Shown here: positions 21,440-33,600 of the stretch, in pieces
Numbering within the stretch: the first letter of the stretch is position 1
Layout: the number at the start of each line of letters is the position of its first letter
NCBI RefSeq assembly: GCF_030272615.1
Contig: NC_081405.1
Span: 311,195,235-311,259,234 of the forward strand
DNA: 64,000 nt
Direction of reading: 5' to 3'
Source of the DNA: Cryptomeria japonica
Lineage: Eukaryota; Streptophyta; Pinopsida; Cupressales; Cupressaceae
Made by a program: the position numbers and the translations under genes
Notes under the pieces: generated by a model
The model's database searches: none
The model's input: the letters and a program-made list of their open reading frames with translations, nothing else
What the model was told of the DNA's origin: nothing

Positions 21440-22443
21440 TGTTGGGATCCAAGAACATTGAGAGGGGGGGGGGGTGAATCAGTGTTCTGTTGGTAAGATA
21501 TGATTTTACCCTTTTATAACATACACATATAAATCGGTAAATGAAGAAACATATAACTTAGAGCAAATAAACCATCCATATAAATGAACACCATAACCCA
21601 CAAAATTTATACATGGAAAACCTCAAAGAGGAAAAACCACAGTGGGATTTGTGACCCACAATATCAGTTCACTAGCCATATGAAAGGATATTACATAAAA
21701 TGGGGGCCTGCACATGCATGAAGGCACACTGCCTAGAGCATACTGCTCATCACAAAAGAGTCTCACTGACTACAAGCTTCTGCTAAAATAAAATAGTAAT
21801 AATGAACTCACAAAATGCATCTACTATGCCAAAAAGAGTTCCGGTTATAGTTCTGCTCTGTACCGGTTCATAAACCCTGAACACTTCTACCAGTATCTCC
21901 TCTCCTCTAGGAATGTTTTCCAAACTATCTACAAATCATTGCATGAAATAACATTCACATACAAAATGATCTATATACATATACTTCACATTACACAGTC
22001 TCCTATATCCTTATTACAATCTTTTTCCATCTATATATATAATGACCTTAACAAACCGACCTATATACCCTTCACAAACAATATTCCTTATGTCGACTTC
22101 CAATGTAATACAAAATATATAAAATTGCGGCCTTATACAATAATTACAAAATGATTTTACAAATAAAACTTCCTTCGGGTCTAAGCCTGATGTCGGCTTC
22201 ACTGAAGTGCTGGATACTGGTGCTGGTGTAACCTGTGATACTATAATGCTGGTGTCTATTGGTGAATGCCTCCTAATGCCGATGTATGCCAACATATGCA
22301 TCCTTATGAATTTTTTTGCCATGTTGCCATGTTGCCATGTTGCCATGTTGCCATGTTGCCCTGTTGCCATGTTGCCATGTCGCCATGTCGCCATGTTGCC
22401 ATCAATGACAACATATGAATCCAATGAGTGTCAATTGCCAACA
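21440..22443 (-). mobile_element. S1: solo LTR of the family N type
   Basis: 1004 bp, bounded by TGTTGG and CCAACA, with an exact target duplication ATCCT at 21435-21439 and 22444-22448. In minus orientation it begins TGTTGGCAATTGACACTC and ends in the C-rich TCACCCCC...GGATCCCAACA signature, so it belongs with the family N LTRs. The conserved block is at about 21606-21660, reversed. No internal region is present, so it is the product of LTR-LTR recombination. Confidence 0.92.
22318..22400. repeat. 8-bp tandem repeat (GCCATGTT)
   Basis: Ten copies of GCCATGTT with a few changes (GCCCTGTT, GCCATGTC) plus a partial copy, in S1. Reading frames on both strands here are only translations of this repeat. 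Confidence 0.95.
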
Positions 22444-22835
22444 ATCCTAGTAGTTCACTCATTTCTCCGGATTGAAGTCTGGATTTATATGTAGTCAGTG
22501 AGGCTCCTTTTGTGATTGAGCAGTGTGCTCTAGGCTGTAAGCCTTCTTGCAAGTGGAGGCCCCTTATATTTTGTAATATCTCTTCATATGGCCAGTGGAT
22601 TGATATTGTGGGTCACAAATCCCACCTTATTTTTTCCTCTTTGGATGTTTTCCACATACAATTTTGTGTGTTATGCTTCTCATTTATGTGATTGGCTCAT
22701 TGGTTGCTTTACTTCTTTCAATTTTGCATGTACTGGTATACCGGTTGGTGTATGCATGTTTTAATAAGGCTAAAAGTGATCATTCCGGTATAATACTGAT
22801 TCACCCCACCCTCTCAGTGTTATTGGATTCCAACA

Positions 22836-23318
22836 ATTAGAAGGAGTATGTGTCAAACCAATAGGCATGACATGAGTAGATGAAAAGATTGGTCAGAAAC
22901 TGGAATCTTATCAGTGACAATTAGGTTGATGTTTGGGTGGGGCGATTGTGATGATGTTGTTTTGCTATAAATATAATTTTAGATAGTTCCAGTAGTTTAC
23001 ATTTTTGTTTTATGATGATCATTATTAATTCTTTGGACTTATGGTTTATAGGGCCTATGAGCCCCCTAAGATTGTTATTATTAATTTTGGATCTCTGAAT
23101 TTTTCTTTACTATCTACTTTACATATTTTTCTATTAGTTTAGTCAATTCTTATTGTAGGTAGTATGGTATGATTATTATGGGTTTCTATTTTAGTTTGTA
23201 TGATTTTGATTACTTCTAAAGGCTAGCTTCTTTATTTTGTGCGAAGTGCCTCCCTATGTGATGCTTGAGGCTATTTTGCTACTCTTTGTTATTGTTGTTA
23301 TTTTGTGAGGGTTTAGGG
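22836..23318. other. HR background between N1 and B1
   Basis: AT-rich. Short plus-strand coding-like scraps such as FFGLMVYRAYEPPKI (about 23030) hint at the 3' end of the old element HR. No intact feature. Confidence 0.3.
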
Positions 23319-24483
23319 TGTTATATATATATTATTTGTTGTCATTGATGTCAAAATATGTGGTCTGGATGGGTTTTGGTTTGAACATCAACAAATTTTG
23401 CTACTATGTTGAAGTATTTATAGTTATGTTTTTGGACCAGAGGTTACTATGATTGGTTCTATGGTTTGGACTTGGACAGGTTGCAATAGTATTTGATCTG
23501 ATTGATATCAACTTTTTTTTGATAGCAAGGACAAATGGAAGCTATCTTTGTGGTTCATGTGTTTCTTGTTTTGTTCTGGACTTTTGAAACTATAAAATGA
23601 TGTGATTGGTACATGTGTTCGGGCTATGTTATCAAAGTTAAATGTAACATATATTTTGGTCCAACGATTACGTGTGAAGTATTTTTTTGGTTCGGTGTAG
23701 CACGTTTGATTTGGTTTAGTTCATATTATGTTCCATGTGTTTCATATTTTGGTCTAATTGTATACCTTGGATTGGAAATGTGCTTACATGTTACACTATT
23801 TCTTTTGGCTGACTTGGTGAGGATGTTTTTTTTCTAGTTTGGTATATATGTGATGATTTGCTGAAAAGAAAATAAGAGATATGAGTGTGTGGAATTGAAC
23901 AGTGAGCATGTGTGACTTGATGTGAGAATGTCAATGTGATGTTATATCAGAAGGGATTACAATTCAGAGGTGACAATTGATATAAAAGAAGTGATTCAAA
24001 GATTTGGTGGTCCAGATATTTTAGGTTAGAGATTGTGCTATATAAAAATGACTGTAATCAACATAATGAGATGCCTCTATTCATATAGTTCCTTTTCTAT
24101 AAGTTGGAATTCTATATCTTGCCCTGTTGTAGTTAGCTTCATTGCGCAATTATTTTTACCATATCTTGCCCTGTTGTAGTTAGCTTTAGTGCGCAAGTCC
24201 CTTTTGTATCTTTCCCCAAGAGCAGTTAGCCTTGGTCAGAAAGTTTTGAGCAATGAGCTCCCTTTTGTAAAATATTTCTATATAGTGGATTGATTTTGTG
24301 AGTTGATGCTCACCATGGTTTTTTCTAGTTTGGGTTTTCCATGTATAAAATTTTGGTGTTCATGTGTGATAGATATGAATGATCTTATAATGTATTCATT
24401 TAATTTTTGATGAAAGTTTGTTGTATGGAATTTTAGTTTATGCTGATTCACCCCCCCTTTCAATATCCAGTGTGTGTTCAACA
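23319..24483 (+). repeat. B1 5' LTR
   Basis: Begins TGTTATATATATATTATT and ends GTGTGTTCAACA; the right edge is fixed by the adjoining primer site. The left edge is inferred from the TGTT start and the nearby TTGTTGTCATTGATGTCAAA, which resembles other LTR starts here. The conserved block is at about 24290-24350 (GTGGATTGATTTTGTGAG, CATGGTTTTTTCTAG, GTTTTCCATGTATAAA). Confidence 0.7.
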
Positions 24484-24485
24484 AT

Positions 24486-24497
24486 TGGTATCAGAGC
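24486..24497 (+). promoter_or_regulatory. B1 primer binding site
   Basis: Perfect TGGTATCAGAGC two bases after the LTR, the initiator-Met tRNA type. Confidence 0.9.
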
Positions 24498-24553
24498 AAG
24501 GTTCCTCTTGAGTAAGATTAACCACTTGAGGTAGATCCAGAGTCTTGAACACT

Positions 24554-25149
24554 ATGTTTGAAGAAGAGATGAATGATATAGATGCTTTAGATCAAAGTGA
24601 TTGGTATGATGTTGAAGGATTTGTTGATATGGAAGGAGAATTGAGATCTACATTGGCTGATTTGTATGAGTGCAGAGACAAATATAAGAAGGTAGTTGAG
24701 AAGATTTCGTTCTTAAGAGGTTTATTGTACAAAGTAAAAGATAATATTGATGAATATGAAACAAAGATGGATGAGAAGACAAGATAATGTTCAAAGTTAG
24801 AAGAAGAAGTGAAAAATATAAAAAAGGAACTCAAAGATGCTAAAGTTAGATTAGTAATGGCTTAAGTTTGAAAGGTGGAAAAGAGATATGAGAATCTGTC
24901 CTATAGTTTTAGAATAATGAAGAGTTTGGTGAATGCTTGAAGATCAATTAAGAAAAGAACAAAGAGGTGAAGAATGCTACCAATGATAAGAAAATTTTCA
25001 TGCCTAATCAGAGTTTCAAATTGTTTGTGATGGACCAAAGACCTCCTCCTATTTCTTCCAGGTATTTATCTTTTAGAGGAAATTTCTTTTCATGTAATCA
25101 AGTAGGGTACAAAGCAAGTGAGTGTAGAAATCAGATAAGGAATTATTCT
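24554..25149 (+). pseudogene. B1 gag, N-terminal part
   Basis: Begins MFEEEMNDIDALDQSDWYD and runs into charged heptad-like coiled-coil sequence (YKKVVEKISFLRGLLYKVKD, KLEEEVKNIKKELKDAK). Frame changes and stops follow near 24785-24900. It ends with a knuckle-like FFSCNQVGYKASEC before N3 cuts it at 25149. The motif resembles the Copia gag pattern C-Y-S-C-x-x-x-G-H with the first Cys and the His lost. Confidence 0.65.
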
Positions 25150-26268
25150 TGTTGGAATCAAGGAACATTGAGAGGGAGGGTGTGAATCATTGTTATGTAA
25201 TTTTAGACATTCATTATCTGATTCTTTATCCACTTAAAGCAATTGAATGAAAGATAGATGTAAACACATAAGGAAAACACCACTAACACCATAACACTAG
25301 GATTTTTACGTGGAAACCTGGTTAAGGGAAAAACCATGGTGGGATTCAAACCTAAAATATTAATATATACTCTGCTAAAAGTATAAGAATATTACATAAG
25401 GGGAATGCACATGCATTCAGGCACACTGCCTAGAGCTCACTACTCAAATTAAAACACCTTGAAGGGCTACAACCCTTAGGGAAGGCTCATTGCCTTACAA
25501 AATGATTACATATGATGACTGAAATTTTTGAATTGATAAACAATATCTACATATGCCAAAAATAGTTCTGGTTAAGCACAAAATACTTCATCTTACTCTG
25601 CTATGCTATATTGCTCTAATATGATATTTTGCTATATTCTAGAGCACAAATCTATACCTTGCACAAGTGAAATTGGGCACAATCACTCATACATACTTCA
25701 CACATGACCACACATATCAAAAATAGCCATATTAATCAATCTAATATATCCGCAACTCTAATCTAGGTATTTGTCAAGTTGGCTACAAGAAGATGTCACA
25801 AAGAATGACACGTGTACACAAGTTGGCTCAATCCAAACATGCAAACCAAAACAAAATTTTCACATGATTCCCAAATGTCATCTAATAATCCTCAAACACA
25901 TGAACAATCGCCAAAATCGATCCACAAGATCCACACATCAAATATCCACACGCTATTGTTCTTACAAAAAACGTGTCCACCAGATATTCCAACTAACACA
26001 AAACTCGACACCAGAGGCTACAAACCTAGAAGAAGGCATAAAACATGTCTATAATGCATCACCGAGATCTGTAAAGCAAAATACTCGACTAGAATAATCC
26101 ACTAACCAAAACATTGTACACTCTTTCAGATACACTATTCTTATCGGACCTCACCAATCTTTAAACAATATTCTGAAATGAATGAATTATGATTTGTGGA
26201 TGCCAAATTTGATATGAGTTACCATCAATGACAACATCTCAACATACATGCAGTGTCACTTTCCAACA
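25150..26268 (-). repeat. N3 3' LTR
   Basis: 1119 bp; in minus orientation it starts TGTTGGAAAGTGACACTGC and ends CTTGATTCCAACA. The conserved block is at about 25304-25350, reversed (TTTTTACGTGGAAACC, GGGAAAAACCATGGTGGG). Reading frames at 25771-26097 are not genes. Confidence 0.85.
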
Positions 26269-26506
26269 ATCTCTCCCTTTGGCATTGATGACAACAATTA
26301 GTGAAAAATGACTAAATGTCAGACCAAAACCAAAATACATACACTAAAACCAAAATCTGACTACCAGACTCCAAAAAGCAACAAATCCCCCTAAGATCAA
26401 CATTTTCACTTATCTATCCTCCCCCTTTGACATCAATGACAAAGGTAGGTACCCGCACATCAAAAATTTGCCCAAAACTCTATATACAAAGGTATATGTT
26501 GCAAGC
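26269..26506 (-). promoter_or_regulatory. N3 3' untranslated region with purine tracts
   Basis: The terminal polypurine tract (26269-26282, minus CCAAAGGGAGAGAT) is preceded by another at about 26419-26428 (TCAAAGGGGGAGG) and a third near 26386-26395 (TTAGGGGGATT). This is the same multi-tract pattern as N1 and N2. Confidence 0.75.
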
Positions 26507-27521
26507 TTACACAAATTTGTAGATATCTGCAAAAATGGTCTTCAATGATGCCAAATGGGCATCCCAACCTATCTTAATATTTTCCAAAATGGATATGAGG
26601 GCACTGAACAAATAGGCTTGCATCTTTGCTGCCCTAAGATCTGTAGGTGCACTTTTTATTCAATACATTATGAGCATCCTGGAGAATACTCAACAAGGAA
26701 TCTAACCGAGGAGTAATAAGACTTCTTAGCTCTCCAACTCTCCCAACAATTCTATCCTTTTCTTAATTTAGGATTCTAATCTTATCAAGGATATTACTTG
26801 AACTTCCTTAATGCTTGCAAAAAATGAATGAGGATCAAATGATTGGGATAGACTGGCCAATTGCCCTTCATGCTCTCTTATCTTCTTCTCAATTTCTATG
26901 GTGAATTTAGGCGATAAGAGACATGATTTGTAGATTTTACCACCTTTGTACAATGCATCCTGAATACTTTTAACACAAGTAACCAAATTGGTTCTGTTGC
27001 CACTAATCATTCTTAGGACTGTCCTCATTCTTTTAGCATTAAATTTGCTAAGTACCTTTGCCTCTGCAACTTTCTCCAATGAAACAAAATGAGAGTCATC
27101 TAATTTGAGCAATCTTTTGAGATGATCAAAGGGTATACCAGATGAGTCGTCCTTGGAAGATGGAATAATTTTCTCAAGAACACTAGTTGCCATTGACATC
27201 AACTCATTGTCTTCTATATGAGACTTCATTAGATCTTCACTTTCCTTGTCAAGTGGAAAAGTGGCCAACTGGAGACTTTTGATAGGGGATAGAGAGTCAA
27301 GATTGATAAGACCTTGAATGAAATTTGGGTCACTCACAATTTGCTTCCCCTTTGAATCCCAAGTGTCTCTTGCCTCCAAAATCTACTCAACCTTAGACTC
27401 TCTTCTCCACTTTAACTACCTTTTCTGTAGGCTCAACAATGTCAACCAGAGGGATTTGAGTTCTCTCTACTATATCAGCCTCCCTCTGACCTTTATCTTC
27501 TCCCTTGGTTGTAGTAGGCTC
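26507..27521 (-). pseudogene. N3 ORF2, C-terminal part
   Basis: Continues the ORF interrupted by N2 (join to 61347; GGCTC is duplicated). It reads PTEKVVKVEKRV, then MEARDTWDSKGKQIVSDPNF, SLSPIKSLQLATFPLDKESE and a long helical region through KKIREHEGQLASLSQSFDPH, and ends GWDAHLASLKTIFADIYKFV with a stop at 26507-26509. This end matches the WDT...AYP-x-x-FK ends of N1 and N2. With 61347-63541 the ORF is 3205 nt. Stops near 27383 and 26766 and shifts near the end break it. Confidence 0.8.
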
Positions 27522-28421
27522 TGTTGGCAATTGACACTCATCCATGCTTTTGGTGTTGTCATTGATGGAAACACACATCATTTTAGGTTGGATACTTATC
27601 CGGTACTCAACGATATTCATGGTTTAACATCCATCATGCAAGGGAAACTAGCAAACTAGGAACCGACATTTTGAGGCTGACATAGGAGATTGATCAGGCA
27701 AAGGTTAAAGAGGCAATGGTCATGAAGATTAATATTTATATTTTTGTCTAGGATGACATGTAATTACTTTGTAATATGATTGTAAGACGACATAATGCAT
27801 TCATGTTTATGTATGTAAGGGTATATAAGTCAGTCCAGTTAGGTCATTTTTGTCAGAGAGGTGTGATAGGCTATGTGATATTATGTGAGTGAGCTCTTGA
27901 TTGACAAAATACGAATGTAATGATCTATAGTCGGTCTTGGTAGTTTGTGAAAAGGATTGGAAAGAGAATTAGATTACTAATAAGGAAGGAGGCAATATTA
28001 ACCGATACAGTCAGAGCTTAAATCAGAACTCATCGAGCATACTAGATGCACATTCGGAGTTCATATTTTTGTTTGTAATTCAGTATTTTGGATCTGTAGT
28101 CAGTGAGGCTCCTTTGTGATGAGCAGTTCTCTAGGCATTGTTCCTTCCTACATGTGCATGCCCCTAATGTAATATTTTTTCATTTGGCTAGTGGATAGAT
28201 ATTATGGGTCACCAATACCATTGTTGTTTTTCTTCTTTGAGGTTTTCCATTTATAAATCTATGTGTTATGGTGTTGATCTCTATGGTTGCAGTATTATCA
28301 CTTGTTGTTATTTTCTTTTATGCATACCGATTATTGAATTGTTTTGTAAATAAGGTTAAAATTAATCATCCGGTAGAACACTGATTCACCCCCCTCTTCT
28401 CAGTGTTCTTGGATTCCAACA
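27522..28421 (+). repeat. N2 5' LTR
   Basis: Starts TGTTGGCAATTGACACTC, ends CTTGGATTCCAACA. The conserved block is at about 28190-28257. Pairs with 60448-61346. Confidence 0.93.
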
Positions 28422-28423
28422 AT

Positions 28424-28433
28424 TGGTATCAGA
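28424..28433 (+). promoter_or_regulatory. N2 primer binding site
   Basis: TGGTATCAGA follows the LTR after two bases; initiator-Met type, with later bases changed (TCC for GC). Confidence 0.85.
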
Positions 28434-28489
28434 TCCTGGTGCCTTAGAATAAGTCTAACAACTTGAGGAATATCCTGAATCCGGAATCC

Positions 28490-28500
28490 ATGGAGATGAG
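28490..28500 (+). pseudogene. N2 gag start codons, cut off by C3
   Basis: The ATG at 28490 begins gag (MEMS...). C3 inserted after the eleventh base, and ATGAG is duplicated at 28496-28500 and 55454-55458. The gene resumes at 55459. Confidence 0.85.
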
Positions 28501-28954
28501 TGTGAGATTTTGCCAAGATCAAGGGCACAATGAAAATCACACAAAATAGAGACAATAGTTTGACAAGAACAAACTGTATTCTCATCAATATGCAAAAGTG
28601 ATCAACTGGATTAACCAATACAATGAATATGGGCCTGCTTATATATGAAAGGCCAAATGGATATATGAGCACACAATCATGAAATGTGGCTCAATGAGAA
28701 ACAAGGGCATGTAAGAAAATGTAGGGGTAGGTAGGAGAAATAGTATAATATTCCACAAGAGGTGGATCATCCATCGAATGTGGAATGTAACAAAAAGATA
28801 AGACCACAAAAGGTAGAATTTCTCCTACAAGCATCATCCCTATGTGCACACTTCCCTAAGAGTCTCATATCCAAACTACGATGAGATGCATTATCCTAAG
28901 TTAAATTAAGTAAAGTGTAATTATATCCTATAAGAATAAATAATTACACCAACA
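28501..28954 (-). repeat. C3 3' LTR
   Basis: 454 bp, C1-family LTR (TGTTGG...TCTCACA on the minus strand). A G-rich polypurine tract (28955-28970, AAGGGGGGG on minus) abuts its inner edge. Confidence 0.93.
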
Positions 28955-29278
28955 CCCCCCCTTAAGTGCAACTTAGGGGAATGAAGACTCAAGCTAACCA
29001 ATACAGGATGGGTCCTGACTATGAGGCCATGATAGGTACCCATGTATAAGATGCAAACACCAACAAACCTATGTAATGCAATCTCTCACAAATGGAGAAA
29101 GGGAGAAAATAGAGTGGGAAAAAACTCCTCCCCAAAAGAGAGATATATGTACAAAGAGACTCTTAAAGAAGAAGAACAAAACCTCAAAGAGGAAAAAGTC
29201 CCCCCATAAGAGAGGAAGGAGAAGTTAGCTCACCCCCACTAATGAAACATACCACACCCCCAAGAGAGATCACAAATG

Positions 29279-30629
29279 TTGGCACTTACTCTTAGTGAAG
29301 GGTTTGGTAAATATGTCTACAATCTGCTCCATTCTAGGACAATACTGCAAATTAATGACCTGATCCTGAATTAGCTCCCGAATGTAGTGCATTTGAATCT
29401 CGATGTGTTTAATTCACTGATGCTGGATCGGGTTCCTCGAGATCACAATAGCACTTTGATTGTCATAATATAGAACTGTCAGCTGTGGAGTGGAGAACCC
29501 AAACTCTGTGAGAATATGCTGAAGCCAAATAACCTTAGTCACTACGTTTACAACCCCTCAATACTCAGCCCCAGTCGAAGAGAGAGAAATAGCATGCTTC
29601 TTCTTTCTTTGCCTACAAATGGGGCCTGAACCAAGATGGAAGCTGTAACCGGAAGTAAACTTATGATCATCAAGATCACCAACCCAATTGGAGTTCATGT
29701 ATCTACCCAAGCAAATTCCTGTGCCTGCTGCATAGTGAATCCCATAATGATGTGTACCCTAGATGTAGTGTAAGATGCATTTTGCAACTTTCCAATGAAG
29801 ATCATGTGTGTGAAACCATGCCAACTACAAATGAAATGTCAGGGTATGTGTGAGTCAAATAGATGAGACTACCCACAAGCTGATGATACAATGTGTCATC
29901 AACTAGTGGAGAAGAGAGCTTAGCGTCAAGCTTGACTTCGAAAAGAAAGTGAGTTCGTGCAGGCTTACAATCAACCATATGGAAGCGTGCAAGTAGATCA
30001 AGAGCATACTTTGGCTGTGAAAGTGTAATCCAAGAAGGTGATTGTGAAATATCTATCCCAAGAAAGTAGTGCTAAAGACCCAAGTCAGTCATAGAAAATT
30101 TGTCATGCAAAGCAGATTTGATACTGCTAATGATGGATAAGGTGCTCCATGTAATGATCAAGTCATCAGCATAGAGCACAAGTATCAAGTGTGAGTCATC
30201 CTATTGCAAAATGTAGGCATTTGGATCAAAATGACACCTGGTGAACCCTACTGAGAGAAGAAAGGAATCCATCTTGGCATACCAAGCCCTAGGGGCCTAC
30301 TTAAGGCCATAGATAGATTTCCTCAGTTGGCAAACCAATGAAGAATCCTGGATGAAACCCTATGGCGGCTCCATATATATCTCCTCATCAAAATCCCCAT
30401 GAAGAAACACACTCTTCACATCCATCTAATGTACAACCCAACCATGAGCTGCAACAATATCAAGAGTCAAGCGAATGGAGTTCATCTTGGCGACGGGCGC
30501 AAAGGTCTTAGTATAGTCAACACCTGGAACCTGTGTGAAACCTTTCACAACAAGTTGAGCCTTATACTTATCCACACTACCATTTGCTGCAAAATTGGTT
30601 TGATAGATTTACTTACATCGAACCATCTT
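29279..30629 (-). pseudogene. C3 reverse transcriptase C-terminal half and RNase H
   Basis: Aligns by eye with C1 2778-4050 along its whole length. Readable pieces include the region around YVDD (about 30170), the QAPR-WYAKMDS motif near 30280 and EQIVDIFTKPF near 29300. Many stops and small indels make it more decayed than C1. It holds the polymerase palm segment missing from C1 (about 30520-30629) and continues beyond L1 at 34806. Confidence 0.8.
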
Positions 30630-33600
30630 TGTAATGCCCACCTAAATACCCTAGAGAAACCAAACAATAACAAGCAAATGAAGATAATTTTTTTCTTAAA
30701 TAACATCTAATAATAACTAATGCAACACATAACATCTCCATTTATTTACATTCATTAACCATTTAATCAATATGAACATGCATCATTGCTCATTTCTTCA
30801 ATTAACGCAAGGAAAAATATCGTAACATAATTAACCTTTCCCTAGGGTACTTCAACGTCATTACTTAATTCATTACCACAATAACATACTACACACATGA
30901 TAGGTATATTTCATCTTAATTTAATGCATCATATTTTAATTCTCTAACCATGATATATGCAACCTACAACATTAATTATTCCTCCTGATATGCATAATTT
31001 CCTTTCTACCAATGCATCTATATGAATCATTTATCTTCACTAGATCTAATTAACACCTTCCAACATATTCATTTATTAATCTACGAATGTTCCTCTTTCA
31101 AGATTATTTTACATTCTAACTTGCTTCTAAACATTCCATGAGATAATTCAAATGAACCATAATGCAAATCCATTTCTATGCAAACTACAATTCATCTTAC
31201 GAATATAAGTACATTAAATACATCATGAGCATAGATCTTTCTACTACAAGAATCCATCTACTATATACAAGAATATTACATTACATGCATTCCATCTTAT
31301 CCATTATATAAATCTGCTACAAGTTACATCCATAGTCCACCATGAAGAAGAATCCACATCCACACAAGAAGAATCCAAGAGAACATTCCAATGGCTAAAA
31401 GCACCAACCTCTCAACCATGTGGAACCAAAGGAACCACCCCCCATGCTAGAAGATGACACAAGGTCCCAACACACACTCTAAAACTAAGATGACACTCTA
31501 ACCAAAGAGACTAACCACACAAGGAATCTCAAGAAAGAACTCACACAATACACCAAGAATAAACTCTCAGAGGCATAAAACTTATCAAGACATAAATGCA
31601 TCCAATAAGCATATTCATAAATCATAAAGGGGAAACATATGTAGGAGTGGATCTCATCACATGCCATCCTAAAAACATAATAACATAAGGCAGTAGCCTG
31701 ATGGACATGTGGAGCCATCTCAACCTAGGAGAGACTAAGGGAGATTATCTTACCGCCTTCACGACCTTCTCATGCTTTTCCTAAAACATCCTCCCTAGGA
31801 CTAAGTCATGAGGCTCAAATCAATTTATCATTTTATTAATTAATCTAGCTACCCAACCCATCAATTATTAGGTTATCACTTATTTACAAATCATGGAAAA
31901 CTCCAATGTGCCCTGGTGGTCTATACTTCATGCATCCTTACAAGGAATATCATGCAAGCCTATCTCTCGTGATCTCGATCATCACAAGGAAGCCCACTAC
32001 CCCTAACAAGGCCCAACAATAAAACACAAGAGGCTCTAACCAAATTAAACACATGAAAATAACACTCAATGCAGCCAATAAATTCCACACATACTCTCAC
32101 AACATATGCAAGGCTACAACAACCTCAATATAGAAAAATGAGCCTCTTGGCAAGCAATAAACAAAGGCATATTGAGCCATCAAAATCTACCATCACATAA
32201 AAGATATCCTCACAGCAAGGCCTACTCACTTGCTGGTCCAAAACTGTATAATAATCATCTCAAACATCCATGGCTTATCAACATTGAAGAGAGTTTAAAA
32301 TATCCACAATGGCATAGAGAAGTAAATATACTTAACCCATAAAAAATACATCAAAACTGATCAAACCCAAAACTGGAAAATATTAGTAGACCTCAAATAA
32401 AGCCTCTGGTACAAAAATCAACTCGGCACAATATGTCAAAAATGACCAAAACTGAGAAAACACAGAACATAGACAATTTAGAACTTTTATCCCTTAGAAC
32501 AATGCTTCTATCCAATAGAACAACACTTTCATCCCGTAAGACAACGCAAACATTTCCAGAGTCACGCATACATATCCTAAGACATTGCATGCATTCCCAG
32601 ATTCACGCTTACGCCTTCTAAGACAACATTTATGTTGTGCAAAACATCACATACACAATACAAAACAACGATTTGACACATTTAAACAACGTTTTCACTG
32701 AAACAACACAATACATATTTCACACGAAAAAATCAGAAAACTTTCGACATAAAAATAAATTCTAAACTTAAATAAAGGGGCTCAGAAAACACATGAATAT
32801 AGATGCCCAGAAACAAGGAATACATAGGTGTAAACAAGGTAAATGAATTCAAACTATAAATCAAGATTCAACTAAAATTTCTTCATGACAAAAGGCATAC
32901 AAAACCACTTCAAACTCACAGAGAAACCAATGAAGCCAAATCCAAACACTCTCAAACTGAAACACTCACAAAGGGGAAAAATATCCATTCAACGCCCATA
33001 CAAGCAAAAGATTCATCAACCATATATTTTCACAAGAATTTCACAGAGCGAGAGACGACATGCATAGGAAAAACCAAATATATTTCTCTAGCAACTATAT
33101 GAAAACTCTTATAACATAAAGTTCCTTCCCCAAATATTAATCTCCAACAATATTAAAACTATAGAGTAACATAATATTTCAACCCAAGACCAAAACACTT
33201 GCAGACACAATGCATACACAAAAAACCATTAAAATAAAAATGCAAAAGTAAAAGAACTCCAACTTGCAAGCTGAAGTGATGGAATGGAGCTAAAGAAGAG
33301 CTCTCACAAAGCCAAACCAAAATCCAACCAAGCTCCAACCAAAACCAAGAGTAAAAGAAATCCAAAACCAAGGAAGAATGCTTGCTGGAAATTTTTTCAG
33401 AGAATAGCCAACCTGAAAACCATCATGGGAATGAAAATAAAAAGCAACAATAACAAAAAAAAACCCTAGCCTCAATCTCAGGCAATCAAAATATTCTATT
33501 TTGGAATATATTTTACCAACCCACCATATATTATAATTTATTCTCCCATTTTGAATTTAACCAATGCGAGTAAAGGGTAGGCATAGTAAATATAAAATGT

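Larger units (their letters stand above)
7868..22835 (+). mobile_element. N1: non-autonomous LTR element with gag and ORF2
   Basis: LTRs at 7868-8823 and 20878-22835 (949 bp once solo LTR S1 is removed). The order is 5' LTR, initiator-Met primer site, gag, spacer, ORF2, several purine tracts, 3' LTR. C2 (9783-16816) and S1 (21440-22443) are later insertions. Without them and their duplicated target sites N1 is 6920 bp, close to N2 (6867 bp). There is no protease, integrase or reverse transcriptase, so movement needs enzymes from another element. Flanks AGCAA (left) and ATTAG (right) do not match, so the target duplication is missing. Confidence 0.9.
20878..22835 (+). repeat. N1 3' LTR, split by a solo LTR
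   Basis: Starts TGTTGGCAAATGAAACTC and ends TTGGATTCCAACA. S1 and its duplicated ATCCT interrupt it at 21440-22448; the remaining 949 bp pair with 7868-8823. The conserved promoter-like block lies at about 22590-22665. Confidence 0.92.

Noticed and set aside
22318-22400. CRISPR-like array
   Set aside because: Units are contiguous 8-mers without spacers, and the sequence is plant nuclear DNA. The 25-bp and 42-bp arrays also lack spacers.
22014-22552. Overlapping reading frames on both strands with repeated MATWRHGN-like or MLPCCHVA-like peptides
   Set aside because: They are translations of the GCCATGTT tandem repeat inside solo LTR S1, with no start context or homology.
32393-33475. Several 60-70 codon ORFs in L1
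   Set aside because: Low-complexity, overlapping on both strands, with no motif; expected by chance in 4 kb of non-coding DNA.
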